From NCBI RefSeq assembly GCF_001746365.1, contig NZ_MJAJ01000025.1, forward strand, positions 1 through 64,000: a stretch of 64,000 nt of DNA. Direction: 5' to 3'. The notes under the pieces were generated by a model. It did not search any database and was not told the DNA's origin. It saw nothing but the letters and a program-made list of their open reading frames with translations. Shown piece after piece: positions 17,014 to 25,909 of the stretch (its first letter is position 1; each line of letters starts with the position of its first letter). A program made the position numbers and the translations under genes. Source of the stretch: Streptomyces sp. LUP30. Its GTDB lineage: Bacteria > Actinomycetota > Actinomycetes > Streptomycetales > Streptomycetaceae.

Positions 17014-20000
17014 TCAGGTGGCCCGGTAGGCCTCGCTCAGTTTCCGGACGGCCGCTGCGTACCGTCCGGTGAGCGAGAGGTGGTCGGCGTCGGAGAACGG
17101 TGTCGCGACCGCCGCCGTGAGATCCGTGCCCACCTTCTGCTGGACGATCAGCCGGGCCCGGCTCACCAGCGCGCGGCCCGCGGAGTCGGCCCCGGCCCGC
17201 TCGGCCGCCGCGGCCGCGACGCCGAGTGCGCGGAGCGTGGCCGCGCCGCCCGCCGGCGCCTTGGTCAGGGTCGTCAGACCCCAGCCGTACGGGAACTGCG
17301 GGTCGTACGCCGTGTCGCCGACGTTGATCGGCAGCTGGGCCTCGGACCGGGGCCAGGTGACCGGGAGCCGGCCGGTGAAGGGCCGCTTCCCGTAGAGCAC
17401 GTCGGCCACGCCGTCGCCCTCCGTGCCCGGCAGCCAGGACGCCACCAGGGCGTCGATGGCCCCGAGCCGGTCGCCGATCAGCTGGGGACGTCCGGAGACG
17501 ATCAACACCGCGCACTTCATGGCCGCGCACACCCTGTCGACGGCGGCCCGGTCGGCGGCCGACAGCTGGAGGGAGTGCCCGTTGCCGACGTCCCCGACGC
17601 CCTCCGCGTACGGAGTCTCGCCGACGACGACCACGCCGACGTCGTAGCCGGTCATGGGCGCGGAGGCGTCCTTGGAGTAGGTGACGTTCCCGTCCTTGCG
17701 CATCGCGTCGAGGATGGTGGTCCCCTGGGTGTGGGCGCCGGAGGCGCCCTGCCAGGTGACCGTCCAGCCGCCGGTCTGGTTGCCGAGGTCGTCGGCGTTG
17801 GACCCGGCGACGTAGACCTTCTGCGATGTCCGCAGCGGGAGCAGCCCGCCGCTGTTCTTCAGCAGCACCTGTGACTCGGCGGCCGCCTGACGGGCGACGG
17901 CCCGGTGCGCGGCGCCGCCGATCTCGGAGGCGTTGCGCGTCTGCGCGTACGGGTGCTCGAACAGACCCAGCCGGAACTTCTGGGTGAGGATGCGCGAGAC
18001 GGCGTCGTCGATCCGCCTGCCGCTCACCCGTCCCGCGTTCACCTCGTCGATCAGGGTCGAGGTGAAGTCCTTGTAGCCGTACGGCACCATCATCATGTCG
18101 ACGCCCGCGTCGACCGCCGTGCGGACGCGGGCCGGATAGTCGCCGGGGAGCTGGTCGATGGCGTTCCAGTCGCTGATGACGAACCCGTCGAAGCCCATAC
18201 GCCCCTTGAGCACACCGTTGATCATGTCGGCGCGGGCGTGCATCTTCACCGGGCCCTGGCCGTCGCCGAGGACGTCGAGCGAGGAGTACGACGGCATCAC
18301 GGTGCCGATGCCCCGGTCCACGGCCGTTCGGAACGGCGCCAGGTGGACGGCCTCCAGCTGCCGGCGGGTGACCTCGGTGACGCCCTGGTCGATGGTGTAC
18401 GTCCCCGTAGTGGACGAGCCGTACTCGGTTCCGCCGTCGCCGACGAAGTGCTTGGCGGTGGCGAGGACCTTGTCGTCGTCCTTCAGATCCCGACCGTCGG
18501 CGCGGCCTTGCAGCCCCTGGACGACGGTCTCCATGGACTGGACGAGTGCCGGGTCCTCGCCGAAGGATTCGTAGGAGCGGCCCCAGCGCTCGTCGCGGGA
18601 GACGCACAGGCAGGGGGCGAAGTCCCAGGGGACTCCGGTGGCGCGGACCTCACTTGCCGTCACCTCGCCCGTTCGTTGCGCGAGTCGGGGATCACGGGTC
18701 GCGCCGATGCCGATGTTGTGCGGCATGATCGTGGCGCCGACCAGGTTGTTGTGGCCGTGCACGGCGTCGACGCCGTAGATCAGCGGGATCTGGAACCGTG
18801 TGGCCCGGGTCCGGAGCTGGAAGCCGTCGATCATCTTCGCCCAGGCCTGGGGGGTGTTGGGCGTGGGTGTGGAACCCCCTCCGGAGAGCAGCGAACCGAG
18901 CTCGTACGCGGCGACGTCGGCCCCCTCGCCCACAGCTCCGCGCTCGGCCTGGGTCATCTGCCCGGCCTTCTCCTCGAGGGACATGCGGGACAGCAGGTCG
19001 GCCACCCGCTTGCGGACCGGCGACTTGCGGTCCAGATAAGGCAGTCCACCTGCGTCGATGACCACCTGCGGTGTCTCGGCGGGGGCCTTGGCGCCGGTGA
19101 CCGTGAGCTTCAGCGGGATGGTCTCGGCGGGCTCACCGGCCTTGTCCCGGAGCGTGCGGACCTTGACGGTCCGCGTCGCCCCCGAGGCCGTTCCGGCCGG
19201 GAAGGTGAGCGTTCCGGTGACCGGCGTGTAGTCCCGGCCGGGATCGGCGGTGCCGCCGTTGGTCGTGTACGCGACGGTCACCGGTCCGTCGAGGGGGGCG
19301 GACCCGGTGGTGGCGAGGGTGACCGCGACGGCGGCCGTGCCGCCCTCCCGTACCGGGTAGACGGCGGCGTCGGTCGTCACGCTCGCCCGCAGCGCCTGGT
19401 CGGCGCTGCCGTACAGCTCGACGTCGTCCATGGCGAAGCGGCCCTTGACGCCGACGGGGAGGGTGAGCGCGTACCCCCACATCTGGGTGAGCCCGAGGAC
19501 ATGGTCGATGCCGCCGACGGGCTGGTAGTCCGTGCGGTAGGCGAAGTCGGTGAAGGGGAGCTCGATCTGCTTCCAGCCGCTGAAGTCGTCGGTGAAGGAG
19601 GTCGTCCACAGCTCGGAGGCCTCGCCGTTCGCGCCGCCGTCCTTGATCTCGAAGGGGACCTTCTTGCCGGAGTCCTGGCCCTCCCACCAGAAGCGGACGC
19701 CGCGGCGGGCGGACCAGTCGTGGGCGGGCCGGTCGGCCGCGAAGTCGTGCGTGAAGCCGCCGTAGCCGCTGATGTCGTAGGCGCCGGTGAGCACCTTCTG
19801 GCCCTCGGGGGCGTCGGCGCGGGCGGTCAGTTGCAGGGCGGGCGGATCGTCGCTGTCGCCGCCCCAGGTGAAGATGCCCTCGGCCGGCTGGGAGGCGAAG
19901 GGGACCTCGCCCTCGAAGCGGTCGACGGGGACCGGCGCGGGGTCGTCGGCGGCCTGGGACGCCGTCGGCGACAGCACGACGGCGAGCAGGGCGGTGGAGA

Positions 20001-20022
20001 GGAGCAGAGCGGTTCTCGGCAT
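17014..20022 (-). CDS. Secreted GH3 beta-glucosidase with galactose-binding and Calx-beta modules
   Basis: A 1002-residue exported enzyme. The signal peptide is residues 1-24 (ending SQA-A). An ExoP/CBM-like jelly roll follows (about 33-207) and then a Calx-beta repeat (about 212-310). The GH3 N-terminal barrel starts near 330; its nucleophile is D618 in FVISDWN, and KHFVGDGGTEYG is the substrate-binding segment. The GH3 C-terminal alpha/beta domain follows (LLKNSGGLLPL, VVVVGETPYAEGVGD). The last 100 residues are a helical extension. It should release glucose from beta-glucosides or cello-oligosaccharides outside the cell. ATG 20022 is preceded by GAGGGAAGG. A TCAC-GCC-GTGA dyad lies 41 bases upstream (20063-20073); no CebR-like box was seen. 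Confidence 0.93.
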   Translation of the reverse strand: MPRTALLLSTALLAVVLSPTASQAADDPAPVPVDRFEGEVPFASQPAEGIFTWGGDSDDPPALQLTARADAPEGQKVLTGAYDISGYGGFTHDFAADRPAHDWSARRGVRFWWEGQDSGKKVPFEIKDGGANGEASELWTTSFTDDFSGWKQIELPFTDFAYRTDYQPVGGIDHVLGLTQMWGYALTLPVGVKGRFAMDDVELYGSADQALRASVTTDAAVYPVREGGTAAVAVTLATTGSAPLDGPVTVAYTTNGGTADPGRDYTPVTGTLTFPAGTASGATRTVKVRTLRDKAGEPAETIPLKLTVTGAKAPAETPQVVIDAGGLPYLDRKSPVRKRVADLLSRMSLEEKAGQMTQAERGAVGEGADVAAYELGSLLSGGGSTPTPNTPQAWAKMIDGFQLRTRATRFQIPLIYGVDAVHGHNNLVGATIMPHNIGIGATRDPRLAQRTGEVTASEVRATGVPWDFAPCLCVSRDERWGRSYESFGEDPALVQSMETVVQGLQGRADGRDLKDDDKVLATAKHFVGDGGTEYGSSTTGTYTIDQGVTEVTRRQLEAVHLAPFRTAVDRGIGTVMPSYSSLDVLGDGQGPVKMHARADMINGVLKGRMGFDGFVISDWNAIDQLPGDYPARVRTAVDAGVDMMMVPYGYKDFTSTLIDEVNAGRVSGRRIDDAVSRILTQKFRLGLFEHPYAQTRNASEIGGAAHRAVARQAAAESQVLLKNSGGLLPLRTSQKVYVAGSNADDLGNQTGGWTVTWQGASGAHTQGTTILDAMRKDGNVTYSKDASAPMTGYDVGVVVVGETPYAEGVGDVGNGHSLQLSAADRAAVDRVCAAMKCAVLIVSGRPQLIGDRLGAIDALVASWLPGTEGDGVADVLYGKRPFTGRLPVTWPRSEAQLPINVGDTAYDPQFPYGWGLTTLTKAPAGGAATLRALGVAAAAAERAGADSAGRALVSRARLIVQQKVGTDLTAAVATPFSDADHLSLTGRYAAAVRKLSEAYRAT

Positions 20023-20216
20023 GGACCTTCCCTCGGCTCACGGGGTTCACTCAGCACTTAGATCACGCCGTGAGTCAACTAACGCCCCGCACAGCCGTCA
20101 AGACGTCACGTCAGCCGCACCGGTCCGGTCATGCACCGGGCCGCCGACCAGCGCCCAAATCCGTTGTGCGAAAGACCATTTCGTGGCTCCTTCGCACGGT
20201 CGATACGGTCCGAAGC

Positions 20217-21668
20217 ATGGAGAGAAACCTTCTGTCCGCCGAAGAACTCGCGGCTGCCTTGCGTGCCGGTGAAGTGACCTCGGCGGACGTGACCGACGAG
20301 GCCATCACCCGTATCGAGCGGGACGACAGGACGATCAACGCGATCTGCGTGCCGGACTTCGACCGCGCCCGGGCTGCCGCACGCGAGGCCGACCGGGCGC
20401 GCGCCCGCGGTGACGACCGGCCGCTGCTCGGCATTCCGGTCACGGTGAAGGAGTCCTACGACATCGCCGGGCTGCCCACGACCTGGGGCATGCCGTTCCA
20501 CCGGGACCACGTGCCGGCCGAGGACGCGGTGCAGGTGTCCCGGCTCAAAGCCGCGGGCGCGGTGGTGCTCGGCAAGACCAACGTGCCCATGGGACTGCAA
20601 GACATACAGAGCTTCAACGAGATCTACGGCACCACCAACAACCCGTGGGATCACGGTCGTACGCCGGGTGGATCCTCGGGTGGGTCAGCGGCCGCCCTGG
20701 CGTCCGGATTCGGCGCGCTGTCCATCGGCTCCGACATCGGCGGTTCGTTGCGCACTCCCGCACATTTCTGCGGTGTCTACGCCCACAAGCCGACGCTCGG
20801 ACTGGCGGCGAGCCGCGGCATGGTCCCACCGCCCGCGCCGGCGTTCCCGGCCGAATCCGATCTCGCCGTCGTCGGGCCGATGGCCCGCACGGCCCGCGAC
20901 CTCACGCTCCTGCTCGACGTCATGGCCGGACCGGACCCACTGACCCTCGGCGTGGCGCACGACCTGAGGCTCCCGCCCGCCCGCCACGAGCGGCTCTGCG
21001 ACTTCCGCGTCCTGGTCCTGGACGAGCATCCGCTCATTCCGACCGGTTCCGCCGTGCGGGCCGGCGTGAATCGGGTGGCCGACGCCCTTGCCGAAGGCGG
21101 CGCCCGGGTGGAGCGACACAGTCCGCTGCTGCCGGATCTGACCGAAGCCGCGATCCTCTACATGCACTTGTGGTTCTCGGGCGTGGCCGCACGCTTTCCG
21201 GTCGAAGTGTACGAGCGACTGCAGACCCACGCCTCCGCGCTGGGGGCGGACGACCGGAGTCTCGATGCGGCACGGCTGCGCGGCATGGCGTCCAGTCACC
21301 GCGGCTGGATCGAGGCGAACGACGGCCGCGAACTCCACCGCCACGGCTGGCGGCAGCTCTTCGCCGAGTTCGACGCCGTGGTGTGTCCCGTCACCCCCAC
21401 TCCCGCGTTTCCGCACGACCACGAACCCGATCTGACGACGCGCCGGATCGACATCGACGGCGTCGAGCACCCGTACCTCGACCAGCTCGTCTGGGCCGGC
21501 GTGGCCACCATGCCCGGTCTGCCTGCCACCGCCGTACCCGCGGGCGGGTCCCCCGAGGGTCTGCCGGTGGGAGTGCAGTTGATCGGCCCGATGTTCGAGG
21601 ACCGCACCCCGCTGCGGCTGGCCGAACTGCTCGAGCAGAAGATCGGCGGCTTCCGGACACCGGGGTAG
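20217..21668 (+). CDS. Amidase signature family enzyme
   Basis: The 483-residue protein shows the complete amidase signature. The Ser-cisSer-Lys triad is K78 (PVTVKES), S154 (GGSSGGSAAALASG) and S177 (GSDIGGSLRTPA). Such enzymes hydrolyse carboxamides; substrates range from small amides to Gln-tRNA intermediates and cannot be read from sequence. No GatB or GatC partner is nearby, and there is no signal peptide, so a stand-alone cytoplasmic amidase is likely. ATG 20217 was chosen because it opens at the usual N-terminal helix; the 50 codons before it are Arg-rich. It is divergent from the GH3 gene, sharing a 194-base promoter region. Confidence 0.91.
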   Translation: MERNLLSAEELAAALRAGEVTSADVTDEAITRIERDDRTINAICVPDFDRARAAAREADRARARGDDRPLLGIPVTVKESYDIAGLPTTWGMPFHRDHVPAEDAVQVSRLKAAGAVVLGKTNVPMGLQDIQSFNEIYGTTNNPWDHGRTPGGSSGGSAAALASGFGALSIGSDIGGSLRTPAHFCGVYAHKPTLGLAASRGMVPPPAPAFPAESDLAVVGPMARTARDLTLLLDVMAGPDPLTLGVAHDLRLPPARHERLCDFRVLVLDEHPLIPTGSAVRAGVNRVADALAEGGARVERHSPLLPDLTEAAILYMHLWFSGVAARFPVEVYERLQTHASALGADDRSLDAARLRGMASSHRGWIEANDGRELHRHGWRQLFAEFDAVVCPVTPTPAFPHDHEPDLTTRRIDIDGVEHPYLDQLVWAGVATMPGLPATAVPAGGSPEGLPVGVQLIGPMFEDRTPLRLAELLEQKIGGFRTPG

Positions 21669-21767
21669 CGCGCCCTACCGCCGGTCCGCCGCCGCCGTCG
21701 GCAGCGTGCTCCGGCACGGTCTCCGCGAGCAGGGCGCGCCGCTCGCGGGCACCGGGCCACCGGTCGG

Positions 21768-22010
21768 TCAGAAGGGCATGCGACGACGTGCCCGGCGGCC
21801 CGCGGAACCACTGCGGCCCACGGCCCGCGAGCTGGACTGGAAGGGCTTGCTCAACAGGCGCCCCAGCGGGCCAGGGGCCTTGGAACCGGCACGGGATCCC
21901 CAACCCAGGCCGCGCTGCGCGCCGTTCTGGGGGTGCCTGCTCAGTCGCGGGACGACGAAAGCGAGTATCGCGAGGACCACGCAGAAGGCGATCACGCCGA
22001 CGATCATCAT
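21768..22010 (-). CDS. Small membrane-anchored protein (DUF6411-like)
   Basis: An 80-residue protein with one N-terminal membrane helix (MMIVGVIAFCVVLAILAFVVP) and a basic, Gly/Ser/Arg-rich tail (GLGWGSRAGSKAPGPLGRLL). ATG 22010 lies 8 bases after AGGAG. I recall this size and architecture as a conserved Streptomyces family, DUF6411. The tail probably stays in the cytoplasm. It converges on the amidase gene. No function is known to me. Confidence 0.75.
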   Translation of the reverse strand: MMIVGVIAFCVVLAILAFVVPRLSRHPQNGAQRGLGWGSRAGSKAPGPLGRLLSKPFQSSSRAVGRSGSAGRRARRRMPF

Positions 22011-22350
22011 GGGGAGACTCCTGGGCCGGTCTGTACGGGTTCGACTCCGTGCCGCAACACGGACTTGGCATTTTCGCTACCGACCGACTGCCCGCTGCGG
22101 CGCGGGACACGCCAGGGGGCGTTCGGCCGGCGCGCCCGGGGAGCAGATGGCGCCTCCCGGCACACGGCCGTTTCCGCCCGCGCCGCAGTTCCCCGGACTC
22201 CGGCAGCGGCGGGCCGCGGTGCCGGCTCCCACCGTCCCGAGCCGTGGATCCCCGACCTCGACGAGGTCGCGTGCGGCGCGCTTGGACGCCGTTTTTGCCG
22301 GATCGGCAACAAGAGTGGCGGACCGGGACCCGGTGGGCGACCGTGGGGCC
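22011..22350. other. Intergenic region, no gene seen
   Basis: This 340-base stretch separates two divergent genes. The frame of the methyltransferase stays open upstream, but its residues there are Arg/Ala-rich and unlike a methyltransferase N-terminus. A GGTTCGACTCC motif near 22038 resembles a tRNA T-loop but lacks the rest of a tRNA. Confidence 0.5.
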
Positions 22351-23031
22351 GTGACCGACGACATCGCAGCAGGATCGCCCGCTTCCGACATCCCCTTGCC
22401 CTCCGACGGATACGTCGGCGACCCCGCGGTGCGGGCGGAGTGGGACAACCGATACGCCGACCGACACCAGCTGTGGAGCGGACGGCCCAACGGTGCGCTC
22501 GTGGCCGAGGTCGCCGGACTCACACCCGGGAGGGTGCTCGACGTCGGCTGCGGCGAGGGCGCGGACGCCGTCTGGCTCGCACGTGCCGGCTGGGACGTGA
22601 CCGCGCTCGAGGTGTCGGGCGTGGCACTGGAGCGGGCGGCCGGGCACGCGCGCGACGCCGGCGTCGCCGTTCACTGGGTGCACGCCGCGCTCACCGAGGC
22701 AGCGCTCCCGCCTGCCTCCTTCGACCTGGTCTCCGCGCAGTACCCGGCCCTGCTGCGCACCCCCGACGCCGCAGCCGAGCGGGCACTGCTCGCCGCTGTC
22801 GCACCCGGCGGCGTGCTGCTGCTCGTGCACCACGCGGGGATGGACACCCGGGACGCGCACGACAGCGGCTTCGACCCGGCCGACTACGTCTGGCCCTCGA
22901 TGGTCGCCGCCCTGCTCGACGACGACTGGGAGGTGCAGGTGGACGAGCAACGCCCGCGTGTGGCGCCCGACGGCGGCGCGGGCGCACACCATACGGACGA
23001 CGTGGTGCTCCGCGTCCGCCGGCTGCGCTGA
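22351..23031 (+). CDS. Class I SAM-dependent methyltransferase
   Basis: The 226-residue protein has the Rossmann-type SAM site: motif I VLDVGCGEGADAVWLA, acidic post-I strand ending VTALEVSG, and motif IV SFDLVSAQYPA. The entry segment YADRHQLWSGRPN is typical of small-molecule or thiol/tellurite-type methyltransferases of this size. GTG 22351 is the best start because it leaves a normal 25-residue leader; no strong ribosome binding site is visible. It stands alone, with no neighbour that indicates the substrate. Confidence 0.88.
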   Translation: MTDDIAAGSPASDIPLPSDGYVGDPAVRAEWDNRYADRHQLWSGRPNGALVAEVAGLTPGRVLDVGCGEGADAVWLARAGWDVTALEVSGVALERAAGHARDAGVAVHWVHAALTEAALPPASFDLVSAQYPALLRTPDAAAERALLAAVAPGGVLLLVHHAGMDTRDAHDSGFDPADYVWPSMVAALLDDDWEVQVDEQRPRVAPDGGAGAHHTDDVVLRVRRLR

Positions 23032-23259
23032 GAGACTCCGCCGCTCGCAGTGGCCCCAGCAGCGACATACGACGACCGCTCCCCCGCACCGGCGTCCGGT
23101 GGGAGTGCCTCCGCCCGAGGGACCGGTATTCGGCTCCGGCGGAACGCGGCTGCGGCTGCCTCGTCGTCCACCGATCGTCAAAGGCGTCTGCGCGACCACC
23201 GGCTCGCCGGACCGGCGAACAGTGCCACGGTGCCACGGTGCGAGATGGTCCTTCGTCGG

Positions 23260-23661
23260 TCAGCTGCGCCGGCGGCGGAGCACCACGTGTCCGGCGGCGG
23301 TCAGCGCCCCTGCGGTGAGGCCGAGACCGAGGCCGATGTCCCGGCCGGACGGCCCCGCGTCGGTCGCGCCGCCGAGTCCGCCCTGGACACCGCGGGTGGG
23401 TGTGACGACGGGTCTGGGCAGGGCCGTTCCCACGTCGGCGACAGGGCGGTGGGGCAGCGCCTCACAGGCGATCCCGTCGTCCGGCCCCTGGTCCTCGTCG
23501 AGCCGGTCCGGGTCGGAGGGGTCTTGGTCGAACACCGCCTGGGCGTCTTCCTGGAAGGCGAAGTCGCGGCAATCGAGGTCCTGGGCGTGGGCGGTCCCCG
23601 CCAGTGGGGTGATGCATACGATCGCGGCGGCTATGCCTGCGAGGGGAGCACGGTATGACAT
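23260..23661 (-). CDS. Secreted excalibur calcium-binding domain protein
   Basis: ATG 23661 follows AGGAG by 7 bases. The 133-residue product has a signal peptide (residues 1-26, ending AHA-Q). An excalibur domain follows: DLDCRDFAFQEDAQAVFDQDPSDPDRLDEDQGPDDGIACEALP, shown here by its key elements DxDCxDF, the DxDxDGxxC-like loop and paired cysteines. A Gly-rich linker and a C-terminal hydrophobic stretch with RRRRS (about 108-133) look like an anchor to the membrane or wall. Excalibur domains bind calcium at the cell surface; the partner is unknown. Confidence 0.87.
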   Translation of the reverse strand: MSYRAPLAGIAAAIVCITPLAGTAHAQDLDCRDFAFQEDAQAVFDQDPSDPDRLDEDQGPDDGIACEALPHRPVADVGTALPRPVVTPTRGVQGGLGGATDAGPSGRDIGLGLGLTAGALTAAGHVVLRRRRS

Positions 23662-24140
23662 GGACGTCTCCTGCCGGTCCCTGGGTGATCCGTCGCTCTC
23701 GACGCTAGGAGACGGCATGCGTATCGGCGCGAGGACGTGGGCCAGGCAGGTGAGCGTCCGTCACGTGACGCGGCTGCCGCCGCTCGGTGACACCGCGGGC
23801 GGCTCGCCGCGGAGTGACGGCGTCGTAGTCGGCGGGGCCGCGTGCACGGGCGTGGAGATGGATGACAGGCCCTCGCGGTGTTCGGCGCGGTCATGTGGCA
23901 GGCCGTCCTCGGCCCCGAACCCGCGGGGCGCCGTCCGATCCCCGAGGACCGGAAGCTCCCGGAGCTGACCGCACTCTGCCAGGCATGCCGTGGCAGACGA
24001 CGGGAGTCTTGTCCCGGTCCCGTCCGTCCTGTCCGTCCCGTCCCGTCCCGCCGGCGTGAACCGGAGGCTCCCACCCTTTGGGTCTGCGACCGCACTGGGT
24101 CTATCGTCGGAAGCCAGGGCCAGGACGAGGAGGACGGCCG
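23662..24140. other. Intergenic region with a possible coding remnant
   Basis: No full gene is evident in this 479-base stretch. From ATG 23893 about 35 codons have typical Streptomyces codon use (MWQAVLGPEP ... LTALCQACRG) and then decay into low-complexity sequence, so this could be a gene fragment. Short CCGTCC/CGTCC repeats occur near 24015-24050. Confidence 0.35.
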
Positions 24141-24395
24141 GTGATGCCGCAGGACGAGGCCGTGATCGGCTGCACGGGAAACGTGCTCATCGGAACGCGC
24201 GGAGCCGCGGGTCCCGGCGAGGTCCTGGTGCGGGTCAGAGGCGGCTCGGAGACGTTCCTCGCCTGGTCGGAGGAGCCCCTGCCCATCGGCGCCACGGTGC
24301 TTGTGATCGAATCGCGTGGATGCCGCGAGGTCGGCGTCATCGAGTGGGTGGATCCATTGGACGCGCTCGGCGAGGACACCGCCGGCGCAGGCTGA
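24141..24395 (+). CDS. Short OB-fold (NfeD C-terminal-like) protein
   Basis: GTG 24141 lies 7 bases after GAGGAGG; ATG 24144 is the alternative. The product has about 84 residues and no membrane helix. Its strands (AVIGCTGNVLIGTRGAAGPGEVLVRV, then LPIGATVLVIESRG) fit the small OB-fold that ends NfeD proteins. NfeD proteins are encoded with SPFH/flotillin partners, and an SPFH gene follows here after 11 bases on the same strand. It is therefore likely the soluble partner of that protein. Compared with true NfeD it lacks the membrane part. Confidence 0.8.
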   Translation: MMPQDEAVIGCTGNVLIGTRGAAGPGEVLVRVRGGSETFLAWSEEPLPIGATVLVIESRGCREVGVIEWVDPLDALGEDTAGAG

Positions 24396-24406
24396 GGAGT
24401 ACAAGC

Positions 24407-25603
24407 ATGTTCGGATACCGCGTCCCCGCCCCCGACGAGGCGATGTTGATCTCGGGAGGCAGGCGCGGACTGGGGGGCGCGCCGTTCCGAGTGGTGACGG
24501 GGCACGGCAAGTTCGTGCTCCCCGTCTTCCGCAAGGTCCGGTTTCTCACCCTGTCCATGTGCGAGTCGGAGGTCACCGAGACCTGCGTGACCCGACAGGG
24601 CATCGCGTTGCACGTCCGCGCGGTCATCGCATTCAAAGTCGGCAACGACCACGAGAGCATCATCAACGCGGGCCAGCGGTTCCTCTCCGACCAGGAGCAG
24701 ATGTCCGTGCTCACCGGCCGGATCTTCGCCGGCCATCTGCGGGCCATCATCGGCTCGATGACGGTCGAGGAGATCGTCACCGAGCGGCAGAAGCTCGCCG
24801 CGGAGGTCCTGGACACCTCCAAGACCGAGATGGCGAAGATCGGTCTGATCGTCGACTCGCTGCAGATCCAGTCGATCGACGACGGCGACACCGGCTACAT
24901 CGACGCGATGTCCGCGCCGCACAAGGCGGCCATCCAGCGGCAGGCGCAGATCGCGCAGGCGCAGGCCACCCAGACCGCGGCCGAGGCGCAGCAGGAGGCG
25001 GCCCGCAAGCAGGCCGAATACGCCCGTCAGACCGCCGTGGTCAAGGCGGCGTACTCGGCCGAGGTGGACCGCGCCCAGGCGCAGGCCGCCCAGGCCGGTC
25101 CGCTGGCGCAGGCCCACGCCCAGCAGGAGGTGCTCGCCGCTCAGACGGAGCTGGCCCAGCGCCAGGCCAAGCTGCGCCAGCAGCAGCTGGTGGCCGAGGT
25201 CGTGAAGCCCGCCGAAGCCGAGGCCGAGCGGGTCAGGATCCTCGCGGCCGCCGAGGCACAGCGCATGAAGATCCAGGCGGAGGCAGCGGCCTCGTACGAC
25301 CGGGTCGCGCTCGACCGGATGCTGATCGACCAGCTCCCGCAGATCGTCAAGGAGGCCGCGGGCGGCCTTGCCGGCGCCAACGTCAACGTCCTGAACGGCG
25401 CGGACGGTCTCGGCGAGATCGCCGCCGGTCTCGTGTCCCAGGGCCTGACGATCCTCGACTCGGTCCGCCAGAACCTGGGCAGCCAGGACTCCGACAGCGC
25501 CCGTCCTGCCGGCAACCGTTCCGAGAGCAAGGGCAACGGCCTGCTCCAGCTGCCCACCAGCAAGGAGAAGAAGTCGAACGACGGCCCCGTGGACGTCGAC
25601 TAA
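24407..25603 (+). CDS. SPFH/flotillin-like protein
   Basis: ATG 24407 lies 6 bases after GAGGAG. The 398-residue protein starts with the SPFH/band-7 domain (about 15-170; ISGGRRG, FRVVTGHGKFVLPVFRK, TVEEIVTERQKLAAEV). A long Ala/Gln/Glu-rich coiled coil (about 175-310) follows, then a C-terminal domain with GLAGANVNVLNG. Unlike classical flotillin there is no clear N-terminal hairpin; membrane attachment could be peripheral. Flotillin-like proteins assemble oligomers that organise membrane domains. The preceding OB-fold gene is the natural partner, forming an NfeD/flotillin-type pair. Confidence 0.9.
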   Translation: MFGYRVPAPDEAMLISGGRRGLGGAPFRVVTGHGKFVLPVFRKVRFLTLSMCESEVTETCVTRQGIALHVRAVIAFKVGNDHESIINAGQRFLSDQEQMSVLTGRIFAGHLRAIIGSMTVEEIVTERQKLAAEVLDTSKTEMAKIGLIVDSLQIQSIDDGDTGYIDAMSAPHKAAIQRQAQIAQAQATQTAAEAQQEAARKQAEYARQTAVVKAAYSAEVDRAQAQAAQAGPLAQAHAQQEVLAAQTELAQRQAKLRQQQLVAEVVKPAEAEAERVRILAAAEAQRMKIQAEAAASYDRVALDRMLIDQLPQIVKEAAGGLAGANVNVLNGADGLGEIAAGLVSQGLTILDSVRQNLGSQDSDSARPAGNRSESKGNGLLQLPTSKEKKSNDGPVDVD

Positions 25604-25620
25604 CAGCCGCCGTAAACAGC

Positions 25621-25660
25621 CTCGACAGCTCGACAGCTCGACAGCTCGACAGCTCGACAG
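25621..25660 (+). repeat. Five tandem copies of CTCGACAG
   Basis: The 8-base unit CTCGACAG is repeated five times without a mismatch, starting 17 bases after the SPFH stop. The unit length is not a multiple of three and the array is outside any gene. The region 25661-25909 that follows has no gene I can support. Confidence 0.9.
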
Positions 25661-25909
25661 CAGCGTCGATCGGCGGATCGTGGTCGCCGGACGCCCCACG
25701 GTGAACGGATCGCCCAGGAATGGACCGGCGCTCGATCGGCTTGCGCGGGCCGGCGGGCAGCGGGCCTCGCCCCTCCTCAGGAGCGGCGAGGCCCCCGCCA
25801 CGGCGCCGGACAGCACGCGGCCCTTGTCGGGAGTCGAGGGCACCGAGCGACGGAACGACCGAACGGCCGAGCGCTCCAACCGGCCGGGCGCCCATCGGTC
25901 GGCGCGTCT

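Noticed and set aside
17905..20061. Long plus-strand open frame opposite the GH3 gene
   Set aside because: Translation is Gly/Val/Asp-rich without domains; the minus strand encodes a full GH3 enzyme with signal peptide.
22036..22051. GGTTCGACTCC resembling a tRNA T-arm
   Set aside because: The T-stem pairs over only four bases and no acceptor, D or anticodon stems fit upstream; it lies at the ribosome binding site of a small membrane gene.
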